Source: JAJRXR01 sp041402005 | GTDB taxonomy: Bacteria > Planctomycetota > Phycisphaerae > Phycisphaerales > UBA1924 | Direction: 5' to 3' | Assembly (NCBI GenBank): GCA_041402005.1 | Contig: JAWKTB010000003.1 | Coordinates: 411,589 to 475,588, forward strand | Length of the DNA stretch: 64,000 nucleotides | Part shown: positions 56,997 to 64,000 of the stretch, piece by piece | How positions within the stretch are numbered: position 1 is the stretch's first letter | Layout: each line of letters opens with the position of its first letter | The notes under the pieces: generated by a model | What the model was told of the DNA's origin: nothing | Databases searched by the model: none | Seen by the model: the letters and a program-made list of their open reading frames with translations, nothing else | Program-made: the position numbers and the translations under genes

Positions 56997-58835
56997 TCAG
57001 ACGTTGGCGGGGACGAGCTGGCGCTTGGCCAGTTGGCGGTAGATCTCGCACCGGTCGAGCAGCTCGTCGTGCGAGCCCTGGTCCACGACGCGACCCGCGT
57101 CCATGACGACAATCGAGTCGGCGCCCATCACCGTGCTCAGGCGGTGCGCGACGATCAGGCAGGTCCGCCCCCGCGCGAAGCCGGCGACCGCCGCCGAGAT
57201 CCGACCCTCGCTCTCCGAGTCGATCATGCTCGTCGCCTCGTCCATGATCAAGATGGCGGGGTCGCGGAGGATCGCCCGGGCGATCGCGAGGCGTTGGCGC
57301 TGCCCGCCCGAGAGCGTGAGGCCCTGGTCGCCGCAGATCGTGTCGTACCCGTCGGGGAGCTTCTCGATGAACTCGTCCGCGCCCGCGCGGGCCGCGGCGT
57401 CACGGATGCGCTCCTCGGTCACGTTCGACGAGCCGTAGGCGATGTTGTCGCGGATCGTCCCCCGGAAGAGGATCGTCTCCTGCGTGACGACGCCGATCTG
57501 GCGGCGCACCGATCGGACGGCGTAGTTCGCGATGTCCTCGCCGTCGATGAGCACGCGCCCGCGCTCGGGGTCGAACAGGCGTGGCACGAGCGAGAGCAGG
57601 GTCGTCTTGCCCGAGCCGTTGGGCCCGACGAAGGCGATCGACTGCCCGTGCTCGATGGTGAGACTGACGCCGTCGAGTGCTCGGGTGGCCCCGCCCGGGT
57701 AGGTGAAGGCGACGTCCTCGAACGCGATGGACTCGGCGTGCCTGGGCAGCTTGGGGAGCTGGGCGCCGTGACCCGGCTCGGGCTCGGCGGCGAGCAGTCG
57801 CTGGAGCCTGTCGGAGGCGGCGGCGGACTGCTGGATGTCGTTGACCAGCCCCGTCACCGGCTTGAGCGAGGCGCCCGCGACACCCAGCGCGCTGATCGAG
57901 AGCAGGAACTCACTCTTCTCGAGGCGCCCTTCCAAAATCAGCCAGACCGCGGCCAGCGTCAGCGTGCCCACCGCGAAGATCGCCAAGACCTCCACGAGCG
58001 GGCTCGCGATCGCCCTCGCCGTGCGCACGCGGAGCTGCTGTCGCAAGAACTCCTTGTTGATCTTGTGGAAGCGACCCTGCTCATAGCGTTCGGCGGTGTG
58101 GACCTTGACGACGCGCAGGCCCTGGAGCGCCTCGGTCGCGGCGTGGTACAGCCCCGCCTGTGACTCGAGCGCCCGCCTTGCGGCGCGACGGATCCGCTTG
58201 CCCAACTTGCGGATCACGGTGTAGAGCAGGGGCGCGACGATCAGGGCGCCGAGCGTGAGGGGCCAGTTGAGCACGAACGCCGCGAGGAAGGCGGCCAGGC
58301 CCTTGGTCACCTGCGCGACCGTCTTGGAGAGCAGCGCGTTGAGCCCCTGGGCGAGCTGGCTCGTGTCGTTGACGATCCGCGAGATCGCGTCGCCAGAGCC
58401 CTGGGCGACGACCTCCTTGAGGGGCAGGTGGATGACGGTCGAGAACGCCTCGCGCCGGACGTTGGCGACGGTCCGGTGCACGACCGTCAGGGCGTAGTAC
58501 TGGTGGAGGAAGTTCGCCAGCGCGCCCAGGACGGCGAGCACGCCAAGGCCTGCGAGGATGATGACGATCGCCGTGAACGGGCCGTGGGGCAGGGCGTCGA
58601 TGAAGCCCTCCGGGATCCAGCCCGCGATGAGTGAGTCGGTGTTCAGCTCGCGGGCGATCTCGGGCAGGCCCTTGGCGTTCTGGCTCCCATCGCCCAGGAC
58701 GATGTCGAGCACGGGCTTGACCGCGACGATCCCCACGCCCAGCCCGCCCGCCGACAGGAACGCGCACACAAACCCGGCGACCACCAGGCTCCGGTAGCGG
58801 AGCATGCGGCGGGCGAATGACCAGAAGGAGTCCAT
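56997..58835 (-). CDS. ABC exporter, MsbA-type (TMD-NBD fusion)
   Basis: 612 residues from ATG 58835. Six membrane helices (about 20-310), then the nucleotide-binding domain: Walker A GPNGSGKTTLLSLV, Q-loop VTQETILFRGTIRDNIAYG, signature LSGGQRQRLAIARAIL, Walker B ILIMDEATSMID, H-loop AHRLSTV. Flips lipid-linked substrates, probably lipid A or a similar carrier. Divergent from the polysaccharide operon at 58923, which fits a shared envelope role. TATACT box 8 nt before the start. Confidence 0.93.
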   Translation of the reverse strand: MDSFWSFARRMLRYRSLVVAGFVCAFLSAGGLGVGIVAVKPVLDIVLGDGSQNAKGLPEIARELNTDSLIAGWIPEGFIDALPHGPFTAIVIILAGLGVLAVLGALANFLHQYYALTVVHRTVANVRREAFSTVIHLPLKEVVAQGSGDAISRIVNDTSQLAQGLNALLSKTVAQVTKGLAAFLAAFVLNWPLTLGALIVAPLLYTVIRKLGKRIRRAARRALESQAGLYHAATEALQGLRVVKVHTAERYEQGRFHKINKEFLRQQLRVRTARAIASPLVEVLAIFAVGTLTLAAVWLILEGRLEKSEFLLSISALGVAGASLKPVTGLVNDIQQSAAASDRLQRLLAAEPEPGHGAQLPKLPRHAESIAFEDVAFTYPGGATRALDGVSLTIEHGQSIAFVGPNGSGKTTLLSLVPRLFDPERGRVLIDGEDIANYAVRSVRRQIGVVTQETILFRGTIRDNIAYGSSNVTEERIRDAAARAGADEFIEKLPDGYDTICGDQGLTLSGGQRQRLAIARAILRDPAILIMDEATSMIDSESEGRISAAVAGFARGRTCLIVAHRLSTVMGADSIVVMDAGRVVDQGSHDELLDRCEIYRQLAKRQLVPANV

Positions 58836-58843
58836 CCGCGGCG

Positions 58844-58849
58844 AGTATA
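58844..58849 (-). promoter_or_regulatory. -10 box (TATACT), leaderless type
   Basis: On the minus strand, 8 nt before the ATG at 58835. Confidence 0.55.
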
Positions 58850-58894
58850 GAGGTCGCGCGCGCTCGCGCTCCCGACCGCGCCCCCTCCCGGGCG

Positions 58895-58900
58895 TAGACT
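58895..58900 (+). promoter_or_regulatory. -10 box (TAGACT) of the polysaccharide operon
   Basis: TAGACT, 22 nt before ATG 58923; AAGAGGG at about 58911 may be the ribosome-binding site. With the box at 58844-58849 it forms a divergent promoter pair. Confidence 0.5.
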
Positions 58901-58922
58901 GCTGGCCCGCCAAGAGGGTCGT

Positions 58923-59927
58923 ATGAGCGGACACGCGGACCAGACAGACCGGGGCGGCGCGGGCAAGCCCTCGGGCGTCGGGCGCCCAAGGGTCTCGGTC
59001 GTCACACCCAGCCTCGACCAGGCGCGGTTCCTCCCCCTCTGCCTCGACTCGGTCACGCGACAGGGCGGAAGCGTCGAGCACATCGTCATGGACGGCGGCT
59101 CGACCGATGGCTCGGTCGACATCCTCCGCGCCCGCGACGGTCTCCGCTGGGAGTCGGGGCCCGACGGCGGGCAGGTCCGCGCCATCAACGAGGGGATCCG
59201 ACGCTCGCGGGGCGACTACGTCATGTGGCTCAACGCCGACGACGAGCTGCTGGACGGCGCCCTCGACGCGCTCGCCGCGACCCTCGACGCCTCGCCCGAC
59301 GCCGACGCGGTCTACGCCCGGGCCCGCATGGTCGACGAGTCGGGGCGCCTGATCCGCCCCTACCCCACGTTCAACCTCGGGCGCGACGACCTGCGGCGAA
59401 AGTGCTCGATCTGCCAGCCGACGGTGCTGATCCGGCGCTCCGCCCTCGAGCGCGTCGGCCTGCCCAACCCCGCCCTGGACATCTGCTTCGACTACGAGCT
59501 GTGGCTCCGCCTGCTCTCATCGGGACAGATGGTCTTCCTCGACCGCGAGGTCGCCCTGACCCGCCAGCACGGGGCGACCAAGACCTCCAGCCGACGCCTG
59601 CGGGCGCTGGTGGAGGCGGGGTACCTGATGCGCGCGCACTTCGGCGGAGCGACATGGCGCTGGAGCGCCAAGTGGGTCGTCCACCGCTGGACGCTCGACC
59701 ACTGGCGTTTTGTCACGCCCGTCGTCGGGTGGTGGTCGGCGGTCATGAGCGCGAGCCGCTACCACAACCGGTTCGACGCCTCGCGCGGGTCGAGCGCGTA
59801 CGCGAGGCGTCTGATCTCAGCGCTGGCCCGCCCGCCCAGGCTGCCCAGACGGGGCGGCGAGGGCGGCGAGCGGGAGTCGACGGTCGTGACCCGGGCGGTC
59901 AGGCCCGTGCGCGCGGGGGCGTCATGA
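58923..59927 (+). CDS. glycosyltransferase family 2
   Basis: 334 residues. VSVVTPSLDQARFLPLCLDSVTRQGGSVEHIVMDGGSTDGSVDIL starts the GT-A fold; DGGQVRAINEGIRRSRGDYVMWLNADDELLDGA contains the acidic D-x-D equivalent (LNADD); DYELWLRLLSSGQMVFLD is the usual catalytic-base segment. Cytoplasmic, building a surface glycan. Overlaps the Wzm start (ATGA), so translation is coupled across the operon. Confidence 0.92.
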   Translation: MSGHADQTDRGGAGKPSGVGRPRVSVVTPSLDQARFLPLCLDSVTRQGGSVEHIVMDGGSTDGSVDILRARDGLRWESGPDGGQVRAINEGIRRSRGDYVMWLNADDELLDGALDALAATLDASPDADAVYARARMVDESGRLIRPYPTFNLGRDDLRRKCSICQPTVLIRRSALERVGLPNPALDICFDYELWLRLLSSGQMVFLDREVALTRQHGATKTSSRRLRALVEAGYLMRAHFGGATWRWSAKWVVHRWTLDHWRFVTPVVGWWSAVMSASRYHNRFDASRGSSAYARRLISALARPPRLPRRGGEGGERESTVVTRAVRPVRAGAS

Positions 59928-60703
59928 GCGCCGCGCTCATCAAGTACCGGGGCTTCATCTGGAAGCGGGCCCTGCTCGACCTGCGCGTCCGGTACGCGAC
60001 GACGGACCTGGGCATCCTCTGGAACATCCTCCACCCCCTCGCCCTGATCGGGACGTACACCTTCGTGTTCTCGTTCGTGATGGGGGCGAGATACCCGTCG
60101 GGGAGCGTGCCCTACTGGGTCTTCATCTGCTCGGGGCTGGTGCCCTGGATGGCGTTCTCGGATTGCGTGACGTCGGGGGCGACCTGCTTCCAGGTGAGCG
60201 CCCCGTATCTGCGCAAGCTCCCGGTCCCCGAGGAGGTGTTCATCGCCGAGCGGGCGTTGTCCGCGACGATCAACCTGGCTCTGAGCTTCGCGGTATTGAT
60301 CGCGGCGGCGCTGATCGTGGGCCAGCCGCCACGCTGGCACTGGGCGTTGATCCCGGTCGCGCTCGTGATGCTGCAGATGGTCGGCTTCGGGTTCGGGCTG
60401 GCGCTGGGGACGATCACGACGTTCTTCCCCGACGTGCGCCAGCTCATCCCGATGACGCTGCGGATGGCGATGTGGCTCGCGCCGGTGCTGTACCCGATGT
60501 CGAGGGTGCCCGCCCGCGTCCACGGCATCGTCCGCTTCCACCCGGGCACGCCCTTCCTCATCGCGGTGCACGAGCTGTTCCTGGAGGGCAAGCTCCCGGA
60601 GAACTGGGTTTGGTGGGCCTCGGGGGCGTGGGTGATCGGCTCGCTCGTCGTCGGGACGCTCGTGCTGCGGGCGCTGCGCAAAGAGATCAGGGACGTGCTG
60701 TGA
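59924..60703 (+). CDS. wzm: ABC-2 type polysaccharide exporter permease (Wzm)
   Basis: 259 residues, the usual length. ABC-2/Wzm pattern: WKRALLDLRVRYATTDLGILWNILHPLALIGTYTFVFSFVMGA, then five further helices and LGTITTFFPDVRQLIPMTLRMAMWLAPVLYP. Partner of the Wzt ATPase that follows by a TGATG overlap. Exports a completed polysaccharide across the inner membrane. Confidence 0.93.
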   Translation: MSAALIKYRGFIWKRALLDLRVRYATTDLGILWNILHPLALIGTYTFVFSFVMGARYPSGSVPYWVFICSGLVPWMAFSDCVTSGATCFQVSAPYLRKLPVPEEVFIAERALSATINLALSFAVLIAAALIVGQPPRWHWALIPVALVMLQMVGFGFGLALGTITTFFPDVRQLIPMTLRMAMWLAPVLYPMSRVPARVHGIVRFHPGTPFLIAVHELFLEGKLPENWVWWASGAWVIGSLVVGTLVLRALRKEIRDVL

Positions 60704-61989
60704 TGGGCGAGCGTGTCGGGGCGCCGGCGGTCGTCGCCGACCGGGTCTCCAAAGTCTTCAAGCTCTACGAGCGCCCCAGCGGGCGCCTGGTCGAGTGGCT
60801 GACCCTGAACCAGATCCGTCGGCACGAGCCCTACACCGTCCTGCGCGAGGTCTCTCTCGAAGCCGCGAGAGGCGAGTGCCTCGGCATCATCGGACGCAAC
60901 GGGTGTGGCAAGAGCACGCTGCTCCGCATCCTCTCGGGCTCGCTCACCCAGACCTCGGGTCGCGTCAGCGTGCAGGGGCGTGTCTTCGCCCTGATCGAGC
61001 TGAGCACGGGCTTCAACCCGACGCTGACGGGCGTGCAGAACATCGAGTTCGCCGCCCAGATGCTGGGGATGGACCGGTCGTACATCCGCTCCAAGCGCGA
61101 CGAGATCATCGAGTTCGCCGACCTGGGGCGGTACATCGACCGCCCGCTGCGCGAGTACTCCTCCGGGATGAGGGCCCGCCTGTCGTTCAGCCTGTTCGCC
61201 TTCCTCGAGCCGGACGTCCTGATGATCGACGAGGCGTTCAGCGTGGGGGACGAGGCGTTCCAGAAGAAGAGCTACGCGCTCTTGGAGCAGATGATCACGG
61301 CGGAGGGGCGGACGGTGATCTTCGTCTCGCACGCGATGCACGTGATGAGCCGTCTGTGCCAGCGCGTCGCGTGGCTGGACACCGGGCTCGTGCGCATGCT
61401 CGGGACCAGCGAGGAGGTGTGCGACGCGTACGTGGAGCATGTGCGTCGTCAGGCGGGGCGTGGGGCGGAGGTGGGCCCATCGGGCGTGCCGGTCATGCTC
61501 GGCGCGTTCGAGGCGCCGACGGAGTCGCTCGACGCGTTCGAGCCGGTCGGGCAAGACCCCGTGCTGATCGCGATGTGGGTGACCGACGAGAAGGACAACC
61601 CGGTTCCCGCGGCGGCGGCGCGGGCGACGTTTCGCCTTTACGCCGCCTTCCACTTCGCGCGTCCCCTGGGCGAGCTCGCGTTCGTGGTGCGCGTCTACAG
61701 CGCCGACGGGTGGCTGGTCGCCCACGGCGACTCGTCGGTCCGCGATGGGATTCACCCGCACCCCGCCGGCGGGGGCGTGATCGTCTGCCGCTGGCAGTGC
61801 AAGCCCATCGGGCTCGGGCCCGGGCGGTATCGGGTGAGCGTCGAGGTGCGCCCGATCGAGGGCGGGGGCGGGCCCGTGTTGGACGTCGAGGAGGGCGGGG
61901 TGCTTCGGGTCGAGGGGTCGGCGGTCGTGGATTCCGTCTACGATGCCTTCCTGCCGCCGACCTTTTTCGAGCATCCCGATGATCAGTGA
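60703..61989 (+). CDS. wzt: polysaccharide exporter ATPase (Wzt) with C-terminal carbohydrate-binding domain
   Basis: 428 residues. NBD: Walker A GRNGCGKSTLLRI (about 68-80), Wzt-type LIELSTGFNPTLTGVQNI, signature YSSGMRARL, Walker B VLMIDEAFSVGDEAF, H-loop SHAMH. The C-terminal 180 residues (from about 250) form a beta-sandwich like the Wzt carbohydrate-binding domain, which recognises the glycan terminus. Downstream gene overlaps by 11 bp. Confidence 0.93.
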   Translation: MGERVGAPAVVADRVSKVFKLYERPSGRLVEWLTLNQIRRHEPYTVLREVSLEAARGECLGIIGRNGCGKSTLLRILSGSLTQTSGRVSVQGRVFALIELSTGFNPTLTGVQNIEFAAQMLGMDRSYIRSKRDEIIEFADLGRYIDRPLREYSSGMRARLSFSLFAFLEPDVLMIDEAFSVGDEAFQKKSYALLEQMITAEGRTVIFVSHAMHVMSRLCQRVAWLDTGLVRMLGTSEEVCDAYVEHVRRQAGRGAEVGPSGVPVMLGAFEAPTESLDAFEPVGQDPVLIAMWVTDEKDNPVPAAAARATFRLYAAFHFARPLGELAFVVRVYSADGWLVAHGDSSVRDGIHPHPAGGGVIVCRWQCKPIGLGPGRYRVSVEVRPIEGGGGPVLDVEEGGVLRVEGSAVVDSVYDAFLPPTFFEHPDDQ

Positions 61990-64000
61990 TCAGGGGCGAA
62001 ACCTGTGCTTCGTGCTTGGGCTGCCCCGCTCGGGGACGACGCTGGTCTGCGCCCTGCTGGGCGCCCACGAGCAGGTGCTCTGCCCTCCCGAGCCCTGGGT
62101 GATGCTCGCGGTCGAGTCGATGGGGCGGACCAGCCCCAGCCACCCGGCCGACCCGCGCCTGCTCGGGCGGGCCTTCCGCGACTTCGCGGGTGACGACGTC
62201 GAGTCCGCCCGCCAGGTCGCCAAGACCCTCTACAACCAGCGCCTGCGCGAGACGGGAAAACGGGTGCTCGTCGACAAGACGCCCCGGTACTACCACATCC
62301 TCGACTACATCGACCGCGTCTTCCCGAAGGCGACGTACGTCTGGATCAAGCGAGACCCCGTGGACGTGGCGGCCTCGTACATGCGCACGTGGGGGGTCGA
62401 TCTGCCCGGGATGTTCGCCAAGAACCCGGGCTCGCCCGCCGCGCTCGACTTCCTGGTGGGCCTGCCCCGGATCGCGGCGTTCAGCGAGGCCAACCCCGAC
62501 AAGGTCGTCACGATCGCCTACGAGGAGCTGGTCCGCGACCCGGACCGCGTGATGGCGCCCGTGTTCGAGCGGCTGGGCCTCGAGCCCGTCGCGGCGTCCA
62601 CGCCCTTCGGCGAGGCGCTCTTCGAGCTCAAGGCCTCGTCCCTGGGCGATCGCAAGATCCTCGAGACGGCGGGCGTGCACGCGGACTCGGTCGGCGCGGG
62701 CGTGCGAGAGCTGACGCGCGACCAGCTCCAGAGCGTGTACGCCGCCCTGGGCGGGAGCACGCTGCGCGGGCTCGGGTACGACGAAACCGCGGACGAGCTG
62801 GCGGGACTCGGATTGGACGAACCGGACGCCGAGGGGCTCGCCGAGCTTCGAGCCCAGGCCGAGCGACTCGTCGGCGAGCGCTGGGAGCGGGTGCGCGAGT
62901 GGTCGGACATCGACGACAAGCCGCCGGCGTCGGTCGAGGACGCGCTCGAGTACACGCGGGCGCGTCTGAACGAGTCGCAGCTGCGCTCGGAGGAGTTCGA
63001 GGTGGCGGCTGTGGAGCGGCTCGAGCGGATCCACGAGCTGGACGCCGACGTCGCGGAGCTGCAGCGCAAGAACCGGCTCCTGGAGAAGGAGATCGACCGC
63101 GTCACGGACGAGATCATCCGCCTGAACAACAGGACCGCCCGCCAGCAGATCAAGGACGCGGTGAAGGTGGGCGTGAACCGGGGCATCGAGATGGTCGCCG
63201 ACAAGAAGGCGATCAAGCGGATGCCCCTGATCTCGATCGTGACGCCCTGCTACAACGCCGAGGCGACGATCCGCGAGACGATCGAGAGCGTGCTGAGCCA
63301 GGGCTACCCGTGGCTGCACTACATCATCGTGGACGGCGGCTCGACCGACGGCACCATGGACATCGTCCGCGAGTACGAGAGACGCCTGTTCAAGGTGATC
63401 TCGGAGCCCGACAACGGGATGTACGACGCGATCGGCAAGGGCTTCGAGGGGGCGCTGGGCGAGGTGCTGGGATACCTCAACGCCGACGACGTGCTCGAGC
63501 CGGGCGCGCTGCAGCGCATCGGCGAGTTCTTCCGCGACCACAAGAAGGTCCAGGTCGCGTACCGCGAGGACACGATCATGATCGACGGGTGGCGCTTCCC
63601 CAACGCCGCCCAGCCGCACGTGGACATGTGGTCGCTGCTCAGAGGGCACATCCTCTTCCAGGACGGGATCTATTTTCGGGGCAAGGCGTACCGCGACATC
63701 CACGGCATCGATCGCTCCATGAAGCTTGCGGGCGACTACGACCTGTGGCTGAGGATGTCGCGCAAGTTCAAGTTCGTCCGCGTGGGCGGGCACGTGTCCT
63801 GCTTCCGCATTCGCGAGGGGCAGCTCTCGAAGGACATGGACGCGTACGGCGTCGAGCAGCGAGAGTCCCGCGCCCGCTTCAGGAGCCGGATGCGACTCAT
63901 CGGCTGGGCCAGGCGGGCGCCCTTCCACCTGGTCACGGTCGCCAGGAACGCGTGGGAGAGAACGTTCCGCCCGCGCAAGATGTTCTACCCCGTCGCGTTC
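61979..64000 (+). CDS. sulfotransferase-GT2 fusion protein, 3' end beyond window
   Basis: 674 codons read to the window edge without a stop, ATG 61979 overlapping the Wzt stop by 11 bp. Residues 14-21 GLPRSGTT are the PAPS 5'-phosphosulfate loop; VDKTPRYY and KRDPVDVAASYMR are the family's further motifs (3'-phosphate binding). A helical, coiled-coil linker (about 300-410, ELRAQAERL... and ELDADVAELQRKNRLLEKEIDRV) leads to a GT2 domain from about residue 416: ISIVTPCYNAEATIRETIESVLSQ, VDGGSTDGT, and LNADDVLEPG near residue 500. Predicted to sulfate and glycosylate the same surface polysaccharide. Confidence 0.9.
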   Translation, partial: MISDQGRNLCFVLGLPRSGTTLVCALLGAHEQVLCPPEPWVMLAVESMGRTSPSHPADPRLLGRAFRDFAGDDVESARQVAKTLYNQRLRETGKRVLVDKTPRYYHILDYIDRVFPKATYVWIKRDPVDVAASYMRTWGVDLPGMFAKNPGSPAALDFLVGLPRIAAFSEANPDKVVTIAYEELVRDPDRVMAPVFERLGLEPVAASTPFGEALFELKASSLGDRKILETAGVHADSVGAGVRELTRDQLQSVYAALGGSTLRGLGYDETADELAGLGLDEPDAEGLAELRAQAERLVGERWERVREWSDIDDKPPASVEDALEYTRARLNESQLRSEEFEVAAVERLERIHELDADVAELQRKNRLLEKEIDRVTDEIIRLNNRTARQQIKDAVKVGVNRGIEMVADKKAIKRMPLISIVTPCYNAEATIRETIESVLSQGYPWLHYIIVDGGSTDGTMDIVREYERRLFKVISEPDNGMYDAIGKGFEGALGEVLGYLNADDVLEPGALQRIGEFFRDHKKVQVAYREDTIMIDGWRFPNAAQPHVDMWSLLRGHILFQDGIYFRGKAYRDIHGIDRSMKLAGDYDLWLRMSRKFKFVRVGGHVSCFRIREGQLSKDMDAYGVEQRESRARFRSRMRLIGWARRAPFHLVTVARNAWERTFRPRKMFYPVAF

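Overview
The window is about 70% GC and looks like a chromosomal segment of a planctomycete of the class Phycisphaerae. The evidence is protein style rather than a marker gene: two secreted proteins end in the short DFSDV..FLT.FG..CP motif of GC-type dockerin-anchored proteins (9041-10354, 45088-46683), one ends in a PEP-CTERM-like tail (11697-12347), a prepilin-like protein carries the FTLIELLVVIAIIALLIGILLPAL leader region common in planctomycetes, and several small secreted families are expanded as tandem paralogues. Ribosomal binding sites are patchy, and about a dozen genes carry a TANNNT box 5-9 nt before the start codon, which suggests leaderless transcripts.

Layout. 1-4137 (minus): a probable operon of two small membrane proteins, a ferric-reductase-like/Rieske fusion, a membrane-anchored CYLG/H..C...C protein and two tandem zinc-ribbon membrane proteins. 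4188-7662 (plus): a LolD/FtsX-type ABC transporter with a DUF3299-like partner. 7712-15598: UPF0316 protein, DUF892 ferritin-like protein, secreted and prepilin-like proteins, an EF-hand protein, a short flagellin and a membrane protein; then tRNA-Ala(GGC). 16328-18535: heptose-type genes (GT9, GmhB-like). 18628-28205: a pseudo-receiver, a PAS-LuxR regulator, class I aldolase, an ECF sigma/anti-sigma pair behind a secreted protein, a YpdA-like flavoprotein, polyphosphate kinase and QueD. 28360-30256: phosphohexomutase and a small protein. 30503-36283: a compact phage-structural island (portal, scaffold-like, capsid, four small genes, last one holin-like) with no terminase, protease, integrase or tape measure in view. 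36293-42282: lipoprotein and two amidohydrolases, the second carrying a nested 23S-rRNA-IVS-type four-helix-bundle gene. 42509-56939: PPi-type phosphofructokinase, GNAT, secreted proteins, four DUF1579 paralogues, RibBA with a degenerate RibA half, O-methyltransferase, two TlpA-like proteins, CMD protein, CCA-adding-type enzyme. 56997-64000: MsbA-type exporter diverging from a polysaccharide export operon (GT2, Wzm, Wzt, sulfotransferase-GT2 fusion, open at the right edge).

The most unusual features are (i) a roughly 0.45 kb IVS-like element with 20-bp perfect inverted ends sitting in frame in an amidohydrolase gene; (ii) the terminase-less capsid island, whose gaps are filled with repeats; (iii) a family of at least 14 imperfect palindromes, all in the same orientation irrespective of gene direction, three of them translated in frame inside conserved enzymes or the portal; and (iv) compound cassettes with heptanucleotide tandem repeats (CCTATTG, ACTCACC). 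No rRNA, CRISPR array, transposase, integrase or replication origin was recognised.
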